DNA from: a virus
IMG/VR virus record: IMGVR_UViG_3300022934_000077
Coordinates: 1 to 34,764 of that record
Strand: one strand, 5' to 3'
DNA: 34,764 nucleotides
Below, piece by piece: positions 14,801 to 22,729 of this stretch (positions within the stretch are counted from its first letter, which is position 1; each line of letters opens with the position of its first letter). The notes below the pieces were generated by a model. The model worked only from the letters and a program-made list of their open reading frames with translations. It was not told the DNA's origin and ran no database searches. Position numbers and translations under genes: made by a program.

Positions 14801-17800
14801 CTTTTATCGGATCGGCAACCGAATCATTTAGGGCAGTTTCGGCACTGTTGGGGTTGTCCACTGCCATACGTAGTTTAGCCGCTGCACGGTTTTCTAGTGA
14901 TGGTGCAAGCGCGTCTCTGACGAGCATATCTACTTCTGTCAACACCGAATTTGCTTTGCGTGGGGGCATTCCTAGCTTGCTGCGCAAGAAGTTTATTACC
15001 GCATCGACAAAACGTTCCATAACTTTCTGACGCTTCACACTGACGCTATCTAACATCGCACGGAACATAGGGTTCGCTTGCGCTTCAGACACAAACTCGT
15101 CAAGAGAGTTCGCACCATACATGCCTTCGATGTGTGGTTTGGTGTCGTTGTATATCTGGTTTAAACGCTTGCGGAGTAGACTGTTAGGTTTAGCCAGCTC
15201 AGCCGAAGTTGTTGCATGTAACATCTCATGTATAAGAGCATGAGCGTTCATACCTCGTGTCTCGTCCAACGTAATTGTGTTGGTTGCAGGGTCGAACTCA
15301 CCTGCTAGGGGAGTGCCATCTTCGGACTTCAAGTCTTTCGACGTAACAAGTTTTGTGTTGCCTACTAACGTAGCCAGCGCCCGGGCCACGTCTTGTGCCA
15401 CCCTGTTAGGTGCCATAGCGCCATAGTTTAACAAGGCCCCTTTTAAATCACCTTCTTTTATTGCGGCTATTACGTCACCCCGAACAGGCATTCCAAGAGC
15501 CGCATCTGCCGTCAAAACAAATTTACCAGACGGTGCCGCGCCCTTGACGACACCAGTTACTGCGTCAATTTTGCCTTTTTCAATATCTTTCTGCCTTTGA
15601 GCAGCAGTCCGCTCCGCTGCAATACGGTCAAGTATTTTCTTTTGAGCCTCTTTTGACAGTGGAGAATCTTTGCCTGTTGCCCATAAAATAATTTTTGTCG
15701 CGGCTGATTTGCCCATTGCAGGTAGGTTTTTACCTGATCCGTAATACTCGTCGTTGATCGGGTCAGGTTCGTTTTTGTTTCGTCTGTAGTCAGGTGTGCT
15801 GTGCGCATAATCATATATCGCAAACTCAAGTGCGTTAGCAGGGTTACGCATTTGCCCAAAGTATTTATGAAACGCCCCAACAATATCACCTTTTACTTTT
15901 TTGGGTTTCTTGTTGAGGAAAGAAAAGAATTTTTGTTTGTCCGATGCAGACAGGAAGTCTTCTGCAGGTTGGTCGTTTAACTCTTTATCCTTACGTTTTA
16001 CAACTTCGCCTTGCGTTTCGTCGAACCTACTTGCAAATTTCTTGTCTTCTTCCTTTGTTGCAGCAGTGCGCTCTTTCTCTATTGTTTCTTTTGTTTTAGC
16101 CTTGCGTGCATCTGTAGACGCTAGTGTAGGCCGCGCTTCTGTTTCAGGTTTTTTTGGTTGTTGTCCTTCTAACGGCGCAAGTTGTGGGTCAGGTACAAAT
16201 GTAGGTTTGCCTTTTGCAATCAGTGTTGCTTTATCTACAGGCACCCTAGTGCCACCAATTTGCTGTCGAATACGTGGGCGGTCTGGACCTTGAAACTGTA
16301 GCGTTCGTCTTGATGGCTCGTTAATAGCTTCAAGACTAGCGGCCTCTCGCTCCGTAATCTCTAACGGTTTATCTTTTTGTTTTTTAGGTTTTGTTTTTAT
16401 AGCAGGACGTGGTTTTGCATTTTGAATTATATTTTGTGGAGAAACCGCGCTGTCTACTTCTTCTGCACCATTATAGTATCGTACTTCTGCTTTGATGCTA
16501 GGTATGCCAAATTCTTTTGCTACTGCGGCCCTATTATTCCCTTCTGCAATAAATGCTTCACCTTTATGATTAACGTCTATAAATACGGTGCTGCCTTTTT
16601 GGTCTGGATCAAAACCTTCTTTTTCTACTGACTTTTTTATATTTTTATATTTAGCGTTAGATGGGCCTACTACCTCATCATTTACACCTTTAAGGTTAGC
16701 AACAAAATTTGTATCTAAAAACAAAGGTTTTTCAGGGTCTGTACCAATAAAACCTGTTTGCGGACCGTCAACTAATTTTTTGGCGCTAGGAGGAGCACCT
16801 TTTTTCTTCGCCCTGTCTTCTGCGGCTTTTTGTTTTTTCTGTGCATATTCTTGAGAAGGTAGGCTTTGTCGATAACCATAATCATCTAATGCACTTGGCT
16901 CTGTTCCTGTTGCCATTGGAGATACATCAGCATCTCGCACACTCGTTCCCAGTCCCTCTGCGTCAGATGATTTAGATATTTCGGCACTTTGATCTGTACG
17001 AACTCCTCTTCGTTGTCCGAGTCCCATGCCTGCTGTACTATCTGAAACGCCTTCTCCAGTTCGTGCGTCTTGAAGTCGTCTGGTTCCATCTTGGGCCTCC
17101 TGTTCTGGCAGTAGGTTTACACCTCTTGGCGCGACTTGTTGTTCCAATTCTAATTGGTCGCGGCTCTTAGGTGTATCAGGCTCATATGTAGGACGGCTTT
17201 GTTTTATCTGTGCTACACGCTCCTTGACTGCTAATTTCTCATTACGCGTTAGTTGTGTGCGTTTGATACCCGCATCAGACAAGGCTTTACGCACAGCGTT
17301 TTCGGTGTTTATGCGACTACTTCTATCAGACTTTGCCAGTACATCATCAACTATAGCCTTACGTCGATCTGCGGCTTCACGAAACGGCGCTTCTGTCGCG
17401 GCTTTTAATCTTGGTGCTACGCGTTCTTCGGCTTCAGCTTCAGTACGTGTCGTAAGGTCAGCTTCTTGTGCAACGGCTTTACCACGACGTACTGCGGCAC
17501 TTGCTTCACGCGCTTCGTCCTGACGTATTAAGTCAACGAGGTCACCTGTAGCCGCCGGGGGTTCCGTTTGTACTGTTTCTGCTTCTTCAAGGAACAAGTC
17601 ATCCATAAACTGATCGGGACGTCTAAGTTCCTCGGGTCCTAACCTACGGCGCTCTTGCTCTACTTCCCGTGCAAACAAGTCAGGTTGTGCTGCTCTAGCT
17701 GCGGCCTCGTCAAATGCACGTTCATCACCACGTTTACCTGCAGCAAGCGCTTGTTGTTCAGCGCGTTGGGCTTCACGTTCTCTAGCGGCAGCTTGTACAG

Positions 17801-19091
17801 CTTGTTCGTTGCGTGCGATGTCAGATTCTGCTGCACTGCGCCCTGCTAGGGCATCGGCAACGGCTGTACTCATGCGAGAAGGTGGCCTATCGGACGGTGC
17901 AGTAAGCTCATCTAACTCTTGCTCCATTTCGCCACGTGCACGATCTGCCATTGCTGCACCGCGCTTTTCCATTTCTTCGGAAACTACACGCTCTAGTTCA
18001 GGTAGTGGTATCTGTGTCTGCGCAACAATGTCTTGCATGTCGCTGAGTTCAACGTCGCCTTTCTCGTCTAGTGCTTGTGCAATACGCTCACGTGCTTGTG
18101 ACGCACGTTGATCGGGAATTAACCCTGCAATACCTTCTGGTGCGGGTAGAGCCTGTTGTTCTGGCTCTTTTGGCGTAACTTCTGGCCTACGTCCTTTAGT
18201 AAACGCATCAACCAACAACTGGATTGTAGCACCTGCACCGCCGCCAAGTGCTCCTGCTTCTCCTGCGCCTTCTAATATAGCCTGTTCTGCGTTGTACCCA
18301 CGTTCGTTAAGGTTCTGTAGTATGTTAGCTGCAGCTTCTTGTGCGGCCTCTTCACCACCTGTTTTAGCCGCTCGTTTAACTCTGTCTCCAATAGTTTCAA
18401 CTACTTCATCACCAAGGTCATTAGATAGACGACGTAGGATGCGGCCTAGTGGTAATGCTTCGGTAGAGCCAATCAGTGCACCAAACCGTGTAGCTCTGTT
18501 GCGTTCTTCCTGTGTGGCACCTGCAGCGCGTGCACGTTCACTAGCTTCACCTGCTCCAACACCGATACCAAGCAACCCTGCTATACCTGTACCAAGTAGT
18601 GCGGGTGCCCCTGCATATACAGCAAGCGCAGCGGGTGCCGCAAACCCTGCGATAGAACCAAATGTCTGTCCAATCTTGTAGCTAAGATCGTCTTTGTCCC
18701 CACCTTCAGGTTTTATGGCGTCTGCTATCGTTTGGATTTTATCACGTGCGGCTACTTCAGCCTCTTCATCCAATAATGTAGCTGCACCTGTAGCTGCTAA
18801 CTCACCAGTTTCAATAAAACCTGCGCCAAACCCTTTCCTAAGATCACCGAACACACCTGTTTCTTCTGGAATTGCAGCCGCAGCTTCCATACGTCGTTGG
18901 AACTCTTCTTGGGCTAGGCGTCTTTCTTCTTCTTGACGTGCAAGCGCGTCCCTACGGTTCTGCACCATAGGAGATACACGGCTTTCCATTTGCTCGTTTG
19001 CAAGGCGGAACAACTCATTTCTAGTTATACCCGCTGGTGCCTCTACAGTTAGCTGTGTCCCGTCAACGAGGTCCAGTGTGTATGTAGCCAT
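11835..19091 (-). CDS. Giant polyvalent virion protein (2418 aa) with ParB/Srx-like, zincin and LPD38-like regions
   Basis: This is the largest gene and the last of the virion operon. Visible order: a small beta domain (1-45); a Gly/Ala-rich hydrophobic stretch (about 134-184) that could insert in membranes; long charged Ala/Arg/Glu helices (about 290-760); a ParB/sulfiredoxin-like domain (about 790-885) with FIDVN, E850-G-N-N-R854 and AVAKEFGIP; a zincin-like segment with H1288-E-M-L-H1292 and downstream Glu1332/Glu1336; and a C-terminal region (about 1960-2300, HHSERLGREATMGAHFLLE) resembling LPD38. This is the polyvalent-protein plan: enzymes packed in the virion and ejected into the host. 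Ejection is inferred. The start ATG has GAGGGG 7-12 bases upstream. The part coding for ParB/Srx is AT-rich compared with its flanks. Confidence 0.85.
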   Translation of the reverse strand: MATYTLDLVDGTQLTVEAPAGITRNELFRLANEQMESRVSPMVQNRRDALARQEEERRLAQEEFQRRMEAAAAIPEETGVFGDLRKGFGAGFIETGELAATGAATLLDEEAEVAARDKIQTIADAIKPEGGDKDDLSYKIGQTFGSIAGFAAPAALAVYAGAPALLGTGIAGLLGIGVGAGEASERARAAGATQEERNRATRFGALIGSTEALPLGRILRRLSNDLGDEVVETIGDRVKRAAKTGGEEAAQEAAANILQNLNERGYNAEQAILEGAGEAGALGGGAGATIQLLVDAFTKGRRPEVTPKEPEQQALPAPEGIAGLIPDQRASQARERIAQALDEKGDVELSDMQDIVAQTQIPLPELERVVSEEMEKRGAAMADRARGEMEQELDELTAPSDRPPSRMSTAVADALAGRSAAESDIARNEQAVQAAAREREAQRAEQQALAAGKRGDERAFDEAAARAAQPDLFAREVEQERRRLGPEELRRPDQFMDDLFLEEAETVQTEPPAATGDLVDLIRQDEAREASAAVRRGKAVAQEADLTTRTEAEAEERVAPRLKAATEAPFREAADRRKAIVDDVLAKSDRSSRINTENAVRKALSDAGIKRTQLTRNEKLAVKERVAQIKQSRPTYEPDTPKSRDQLELEQQVAPRGVNLLPEQEAQDGTRRLQDARTGEGVSDSTAGMGLGQRRGVRTDQSAEISKSSDAEGLGTSVRDADVSPMATGTEPSALDDYGYRQSLPSQEYAQKKQKAAEDRAKKKGAPPSAKKLVDGPQTGFIGTDPEKPLFLDTNFVANLKGVNDEVVGPSNAKYKNIKKSVEKEGFDPDQKGSTVFIDVNHKGEAFIAEGNNRAAVAKEFGIPSIKAEVRYYNGAEEVDSAVSPQNIIQNAKPRPAIKTKPKKQKDKPLEITEREAASLEAINEPSRRTLQFQGPDRPRIRQQIGGTRVPVDKATLIAKGKPTFVPDPQLAPLEGQQPKKPETEARPTLASTDARKAKTKETIEKERTAATKEEDKKFASRFDETQGEVVKRKDKELNDQPAEDFLSASDKQKFFSFLNKKPKKVKGDIVGAFHKYFGQMRNPANALEFAIYDYAHSTPDYRRNKNEPDPINDEYYGSGKNLPAMGKSAATKIILWATGKDSPLSKEAQKKILDRIAAERTAAQRQKDIEKGKIDAVTGVVKGAAPSGKFVLTADAALGMPVRGDVIAAIKEGDLKGALLNYGAMAPNRVAQDVARALATLVGNTKLVTSKDLKSEDGTPLAGEFDPATNTITLDETRGMNAHALIHEMLHATTSAELAKPNSLLRKRLNQIYNDTKPHIEGMYGANSLDEFVSEAQANPMFRAMLDSVSVKRQKVMERFVDAVINFLRSKLGMPPRKANSVLTEVDMLVRDALAPSLENRAAAKLRMAVDNPNSAETALNDSVADPIKVDKNYYDRARSFLNDNVIPRAAKRLYLSLQPANILGQVSRERIPQSIELPRIIDRMTEEIRERNFGVQPVLNKLNALKRDKRKDFDTLAYLIPNASYERTDPRADTFKAAHTMRKDEDPAEQQRIYKDLRKKYMSMGAEGKALYSTLTNLFEAGSSEVLSSVDASLELTSPDAATRKAAVKKLAELLNMERGTIKPFAPLTREGSYRLEYNTLDPKTGKPEYFVEYYKTERARQKAIKNLAEYNAEQLKKLEGKTDEVSKAQRRTLESSRPIEGLRGETLNFDKAPSGSFTKELMEVLVKTKADQRTKDAVVELILDNVPQRSFLQQYRSRKDIRGFLGDVTPTGMSQENFDLVDMVQTKAQDFNRQIVQLKYGAELQKFKSDLNTNYQDKNIDTTTLEMKTKLNQMASFAQSPRIHPISRAMNAGLYMWTMGANVSSAALTFFDVMGSAMPRLMGKYGDVKTNFYYGKAMAILAKAPKERTVVTYGPNGKEKGTVKTGPVGFSIGNYDFDGELPDGVPKYLKYFAEIATEYAKFNHTITQDQLDILDGAQNKVDRALNTLNRVSSFFFHHSERLGREATMGAHFLLEVDRVKRAKFKKDNPNAKEGPTSEALDSVQLTPDEYRKIAFEVIDEVDVTLGSTAAAGRPIAAQSGIGNVAFLFKRFAVSKYYMMSRMFNDAVKTAKTAEEKEQRIIAQHQFARFMIATGLMSGIAGMPMMGAIGMIYDAVIADDEDDFDARMRKFWGEGWYNGMLNDVLGVDISSRIAMNSLLYRPPIIEKDQWWLWTLAEQLGGPAIGVAQSIERGRKLWAEGEWWRGSEAAMPASVRNALRATRYYAEGGAKTRRGDAVTMDLTGGNLVSQALGFAPADYIYQLEYNRNETRKKQHVDNKRRKLLRKYNMAAVEGDIRGMLDVSAEINRFNVELARAVGFAPDKRTITPKTLERSRRAFDQRTAKMVGGIEYTPNMLDSLREYDKGLQLFDWFSDLSE
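16437..16724 (-). other. ParB/sulfiredoxin-like domain within the giant protein
   Basis: Residues about 790-885 carry the ParB/Srx core: KPLFLDTNF near the start, VFIDVNHKGEAFIAEGNNRA, then AKEFGIPSIKAEVRYYNGAE. In this fold the G-x-x-R box binds nucleotide or acts in catalysis. No parS-binding HTH domain follows it, so it is not a complete chromosomal-type ParB. Boundaries are approximate. Confidence 0.65.
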
Positions 19092-19104
19092 AAGGTGTTA
19101 CCCC

Positions 19105-21087
19105 TCATCCTAAAGGTCCGCTAACAGATGTAACCGAACTATCATCCACTGTTGTAACGTTTGGCATTTCTTCTGTCATTTCGCTTATAATCTCAAGAAG
19201 CTGTTCTATGCGGTCATCTACCGCATTTGCCTCATTCCACTTCATAGTTGCAGCGTAGGCTTTGCTTTCTGCAGTAGCAAGCAGATTGGTAAACGACTCA
19301 ATTCGTGCCTTATCGTCCTTGGTGCGTTCTTTTTCTGGTATAGCTTGTATCATAGCAAGCTGCTGTTGAAGCTGTGGCACACCGTAAAGATCGTTGTAGT
19401 ACGCTATTTGTTTATCTGTGTTGTCTTGAAGCTGATCTAACGCCACAGTAGCCGCTCTAAATCTGCGATCTAGGCTTATCTCTTCATTGTTTGCTTCTTG
19501 CGCTGCAATTCTTGCGCGTTCTGTAGCATCTTGTGTATCACGCCACAATTCTAACGAGGCTTGATCTTCTCGGCTAGCTTGGAAGTCTCTGTCATCACGA
19601 CGTCTTTGATCTAGTGCCGCTGCTCTATTAACTTCACGTTGCACTTCATTATCTAGTGCAGACATTTGCGCAGCCGTAAGTCTTGCTGCCGCTGCCGTAG
19701 CAGTTTGCACGTTGTCCATGTATTCTGAATACATAACGCGTCCGAGGTCCACACCGACTGCTGCTAGGTTCGCATCTACAGTCATGGCGTCTTTTTCTAA
19801 CTGCATGACTTCTAGTAATCTCTTACGACGATCACGTTTTTGCGCTTTTTTCATGTTCATAGAAGCTGCGGCACCGCCGCCAAATACAGACCCTACATTT
19901 GTGCGCCCACCTGCCCCAATTAAAAAGGCTTTTAGACGATCACTACGTTCTTCTTCAGGGTCGTACTCACGTTTTTCAAGTGTCTCTAACCGATCAATCA
20001 TACTTTGGAAACGATCCGCTTTGTCTTGGCGACCTGTTTGTTCATCTGCAAGTGCAAACCCACGTTGCATGGCAGCTTCTGCTCCCGCTTGGCCTGTATC
20101 TCCACCACCAATACTTGGGTCTGCGTATAACAACTCGTTCAAGCGTTGTTGTGCAGGTGACATAGGAGCTATCTTGTCCATACTAGGATCGTCTGGTGGT
20201 AGTACAGACGGTTTCTCCGCAGGTGCTGCAGGTGGCTCAAGTTGCGCTGTAACAGGCTCTAGTTTTGCTGGTTGTTGGTCAGGAAAAAGAGGCGCATCAG
20301 GTGGATTAATACCTGTGTTTGGCTTGTTAAATCCTGAAGCTATACTTGGTAGTGGCATATCACTTAGAACGTCAGGCCCTGCAGGGGGGGCTTTTTGCGC
20401 TGCAAGGTTAAGACCCGATCCTAGACCACCTAATCCTGAAGTACGACTCATGACGTCAGACATTTCTGTAGCAGACGTATCTCCCAAATTTAACTGTTTG
20501 TCGATTAAGTTATACGCTTCGCCTTGGGGTTTGTTATCAATAGCTGTGATAATTCTATCTGCTTTATCGCCAAATTGATTTCTAATTTTTAGTTTTTGCC
20601 CTTCAGTAAGCCGTACTATCTGACCTTCTTGGAACGCAACAATACCCCCTGCCGCCATTTTCGGCATAGGAAGACCACCTAGCCCACCTGCTTGACGTGC
20701 CATAGGCATCTGAGGTTGTTGTGGGCGTCCCATAGGCATTCGTTGTTGAGGTCGAGGAGTTTGACCTTGCGCCATACGCTGCATGTTCTTTTGCTGCTGC
20801 GCTTGTTTCTGCTGCATCACACCTGCAGTTTGTTTAACCATTTCATCTTTGGTCTGCTGCAGCAATTCAGCTTCTCGCTGTTGTTTTATGGTCTGAGGCT
20901 GCTGCTGCATCTTCATCTGTATGTCACGTGCAGCGGCGTCTTTCTCCGACTTCAACTTTTGCAAGGCCAACAAGTCTATCAACTGTTGATTTTGTGCGTA
21001 CCGTTGCTGCAGTGCCTGCGGATTATTGCGGTAGGCATCTACTTTTTCATTTATTTGTTGGTCAAGACCGCCACCTGTAGGTTGCAT
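19105..21087 (-). CDS. Glutamine-rich putative internal virion protein
   Basis: This is a 660-aa protein of the virion operon. Residues about 15-135 are strongly Gln/Met/Pro-rich (low complexity, QQ and PQQ runs), predicted helical then disordered. At about 145-165 is MAAGGIVAFQEG, a Gly motif shared with the 249-aa neighbour. A Pro/Ala-rich linker follows (about 225-310), then a long Arg/Glu/Ala helical C-terminal half (about 340-650) typical of internal or core proteins of short-tailed phages. There is no catalytic motif. The RBS AGGAGTT is 6 bases before the ATG. A role in the ejection apparatus is inferred from order and composition; a scaffold-like role is the alternative. Confidence 0.6.
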   Translation of the reverse strand: MQPTGGGLDQQINEKVDAYRNNPQALQQRYAQNQQLIDLLALQKLKSEKDAAARDIQMKMQQQPQTIKQQREAELLQQTKDEMVKQTAGVMQQKQAQQQKNMQRMAQGQTPRPQQRMPMGRPQQPQMPMARQAGGLGGLPMPKMAAGGIVAFQEGQIVRLTEGQKLKIRNQFGDKADRIITAIDNKPQGEAYNLIDKQLNLGDTSATEMSDVMSRTSGLGGLGSGLNLAAQKAPPAGPDVLSDMPLPSIASGFNKPNTGINPPDAPLFPDQQPAKLEPVTAQLEPPAAPAEKPSVLPPDDPSMDKIAPMSPAQQRLNELLYADPSIGGGDTGQAGAEAAMQRGFALADEQTGRQDKADRFQSMIDRLETLEKREYDPEEERSDRLKAFLIGAGGRTNVGSVFGGGAAASMNMKKAQKRDRRKRLLEVMQLEKDAMTVDANLAAVGVDLGRVMYSEYMDNVQTATAAAARLTAAQMSALDNEVQREVNRAAALDQRRRDDRDFQASREDQASLELWRDTQDATERARIAAQEANNEEISLDRRFRAATVALDQLQDNTDKQIAYYNDLYGVPQLQQQLAMIQAIPEKERTKDDKARIESFTNLLATAESKAYAATMKWNEANAVDDRIEQLLEIISEMTEEMPNVTTVDDSSVTSVSGPLG

Positions 21088-21101
21088 ACCGTTAACTCCT
21101 A

Positions 21102-21971
21102 TTACGCAGTGTTTTCTGTAGTGTCTGTTGTATTACCACTTGGGAACAGCAAGTCGTATAGTTCCATAATGCCACCACTTGTTGATAGTAGATTAGACAA
21201 TTCGCTTGGCTGTGCATAAGAATAAGATTGCGCTGCAATCGGCAATCCTTGCAGAAGTGACTGCATGTACTGTACTTGTTTGTATGGGAAGTCACGTTCT
21301 TCTTCGAACTGCATTCTATCTGCTATTACACCTTCAGATTCTATTCCGCGCTGCTGTGCACCCAATTCGGCTTGTTTGGTAAGTGCGGCTAGTCCGTAAG
21401 CATTTGCGGCATCTTGTGCCGTTTGTTGGCGTTGTTGTTCTACGTTAAACTGGTCCATGGCTTTATCGTACGCAGTAGCGTACCCTTGACCTGTTATACC
21501 CGCTAAGTTTTGTAGTAGGTTGCGGTTGAGTTCAGACTCCATAATGGCCTGACGCGAACCACCAAATGCTCCCGCTTGTGTCAATCTACCTGCATCTTGC
21601 ACCCTAGATATTTGTGCTTGGCGGCGTGCTTCCATTAGTTGCGGGTCTAACGCTGCTTGTAAGTAAGGGTTCATATACTGCTGAGCGGCATCTGCAGTAA
21701 ATTGTTGTGGCTGAAACGTGCCCATAGTTTCGGTAGGTACAGCTAAGTTTGCGACACCTTGAAAGGCTGCGGTTTGCGCTGCCGATTCCCCTGCGGTAAG
21801 GGGTCCACCGTATGCGGTGTATGGTTGTTCTGCTAGTGCCTGCCCTCGACCAAGCATTTCCGTAACATACGGACCTGCCCATGTAGATAGGGAAGACTCT
21901 GTACCTGTTTGTTGCCCCGCTAGTGGGTCAGCTACGTTGGTTACATCACCTGCTGTATTGCTAGTTGTCAT
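21102..21971 (-). CDS. Putative DNA-ejection/internal virion protein (289 aa)
   Basis: This 289-aa protein is rich in Ala and Gln. It has a central helical region with YMNPYLQAALDPQLMEARRQ, then AQISRVQDAGRLTQAGAFGG and SRQAIMESELNRNLLQ. This NPY...R-x-QI...GAFGGSR pattern is widely seen in proteins encoded between the tail and internal-core genes of short-tailed phages, from memory, and is thought to belong to virion proteins. The C-terminus has a hydrophobic end (SSTSGGIMELYDLLFPSG-like). The RBS GAGGTGAATT precedes the ATG. There are eight bases to the upstream gene and 14 to the downstream one. No enzymatic motif is seen. Confidence 0.65.
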   Translation of the reverse strand: MTTSNTAGDVTNVADPLAGQQTGTESSLSTWAGPYVTEMLGRGQALAEQPYTAYGGPLTAGESAAQTAAFQGVANLAVPTETMGTFQPQQFTADAAQQYMNPYLQAALDPQLMEARRQAQISRVQDAGRLTQAGAFGGSRQAIMESELNRNLLQNLAGITGQGYATAYDKAMDQFNVEQQRQQTAQDAANAYGLAALTKQAELGAQQRGIESEGVIADRMQFEEERDFPYKQVQYMQSLLQGLPIAAQSYSYAQPSELSNLLSTSGGIMELYDLLFPSGNTTDTTENTA

Positions 21972-21979
21972 AATTCACC

Positions 21980-22729
21980 TCACGCGGGTAGAAGTTTCAT
22001 AGGGTCTATCTCTTTACCCTGTTCATCATTGCCTGTGCGTTCTTTACGCACGCGGGCTAAAAACCTATCTAAGACTTTTGCGCCCGCTTCTGAATTTCCG
22101 TTACCTAGATGACTTACTACATCGGCAGGTATCACGTACTCTCCGTCGCTCAGTCGAGCTTCTTGCACACCGTCTATATTGGCACGAACTTTGTCAGCCA
22201 TACCATCAGTCTCACCGTTTAAATAACGACCTTTGGCTAGTTCGGTAATGCCACCTGCTGCATATTTTTGTTCGAAGTTCGCTAACCCACTTTGTGGGGC
22301 ATCTGCGGGTAAGTCTTCAATAACCCGTGAAGCTGCGCGTTTTTCTTGTTCTTCACCTTCGTCACGTGTTGGAAAAACTATAGGAGCGGGACGTTTTTCT
22401 GTATAAGGATTTGCAGCATTAAGTGCGGCTAACCCTGCTATTTGTTCTTCTGTTGCGGCACGAGCGGTCTCTATGCCTTCTGGCTTTGCATATGTTGTAT
22501 CAGAGAAGTACCGACGACCCCCACTCCCGGGTCTACGATCTGGGTCATACGCTATTTCAACAGGAGAACGCACTGCGGTGTAGTCTGGTATGCCACCTTG
22601 GTATCCTGTTTGCGGTATGTAGTTACTGTTAGCATCTCCACTGTTAAGTAGTAAGCTACCACCAACAGAAAGCACGCCTTTACCAGCGTCACTTTTTACA
22701 AAATCAAGCATTTTGCTCCAAATACTCAT
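21980..22729 (-). CDS. Putative virion protein with AAGGI motif (249 aa)
   Basis: The 249-aa protein has an N-terminal short hydrophobic helix (GVLSVGGSLLLNSG), a Pro/Gly/Tyr-rich middle (DPDRRPGSGGRRYFSD), and a C-terminal domain beginning KYAAGGITELAKGRYLNG and continuing VQEARLSDGEYVIPADVVSH, then a basic helix. The segment LSDGEYVIPADVVSHLG, following a GG-containing stretch, is familiar from phage internal and tail-associated proteins. It overlaps the 1942-aa gene by ATGA, indicating translational coupling. The function is structural by context only. Confidence 0.6.
   Translation of the reverse strand: MSIWSKMLDFVKSDAGKGVLSVGGSLLLNSGDANSNYIPQTGYQGGIPDYTAVRSPVEIAYDPDRRPGSGGRRYFSDTTYAKPEGIETARAATEEQIAGLAALNAANPYTEKRPAPIVFPTRDEGEEQEKRAASRVIEDLPADAPQSGLANFEQKYAAGGITELAKGRYLNGETDGMADKVRANIDGVQEARLSDGEYVIPADVVSHLGNGNSEAGAKVLDRFLARVRKERTGNDEQGKEIDPMKLLPA

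Noticed and set aside
19712-20578. Long + strand open frame of 288 codons
   Set aside because: It is antisense to the 660-aa virion gene, has a Ser/Arg/Pro-rich composition typical of a mirror frame, no RBS and no recognisable domain.
20692-21219. + strand open frame rich in Leu and His
   Set aside because: It is the mirror of the Gln-rich stretch of the 660-aa gene (CAG/CTG complement) and crosses an intergenic region.
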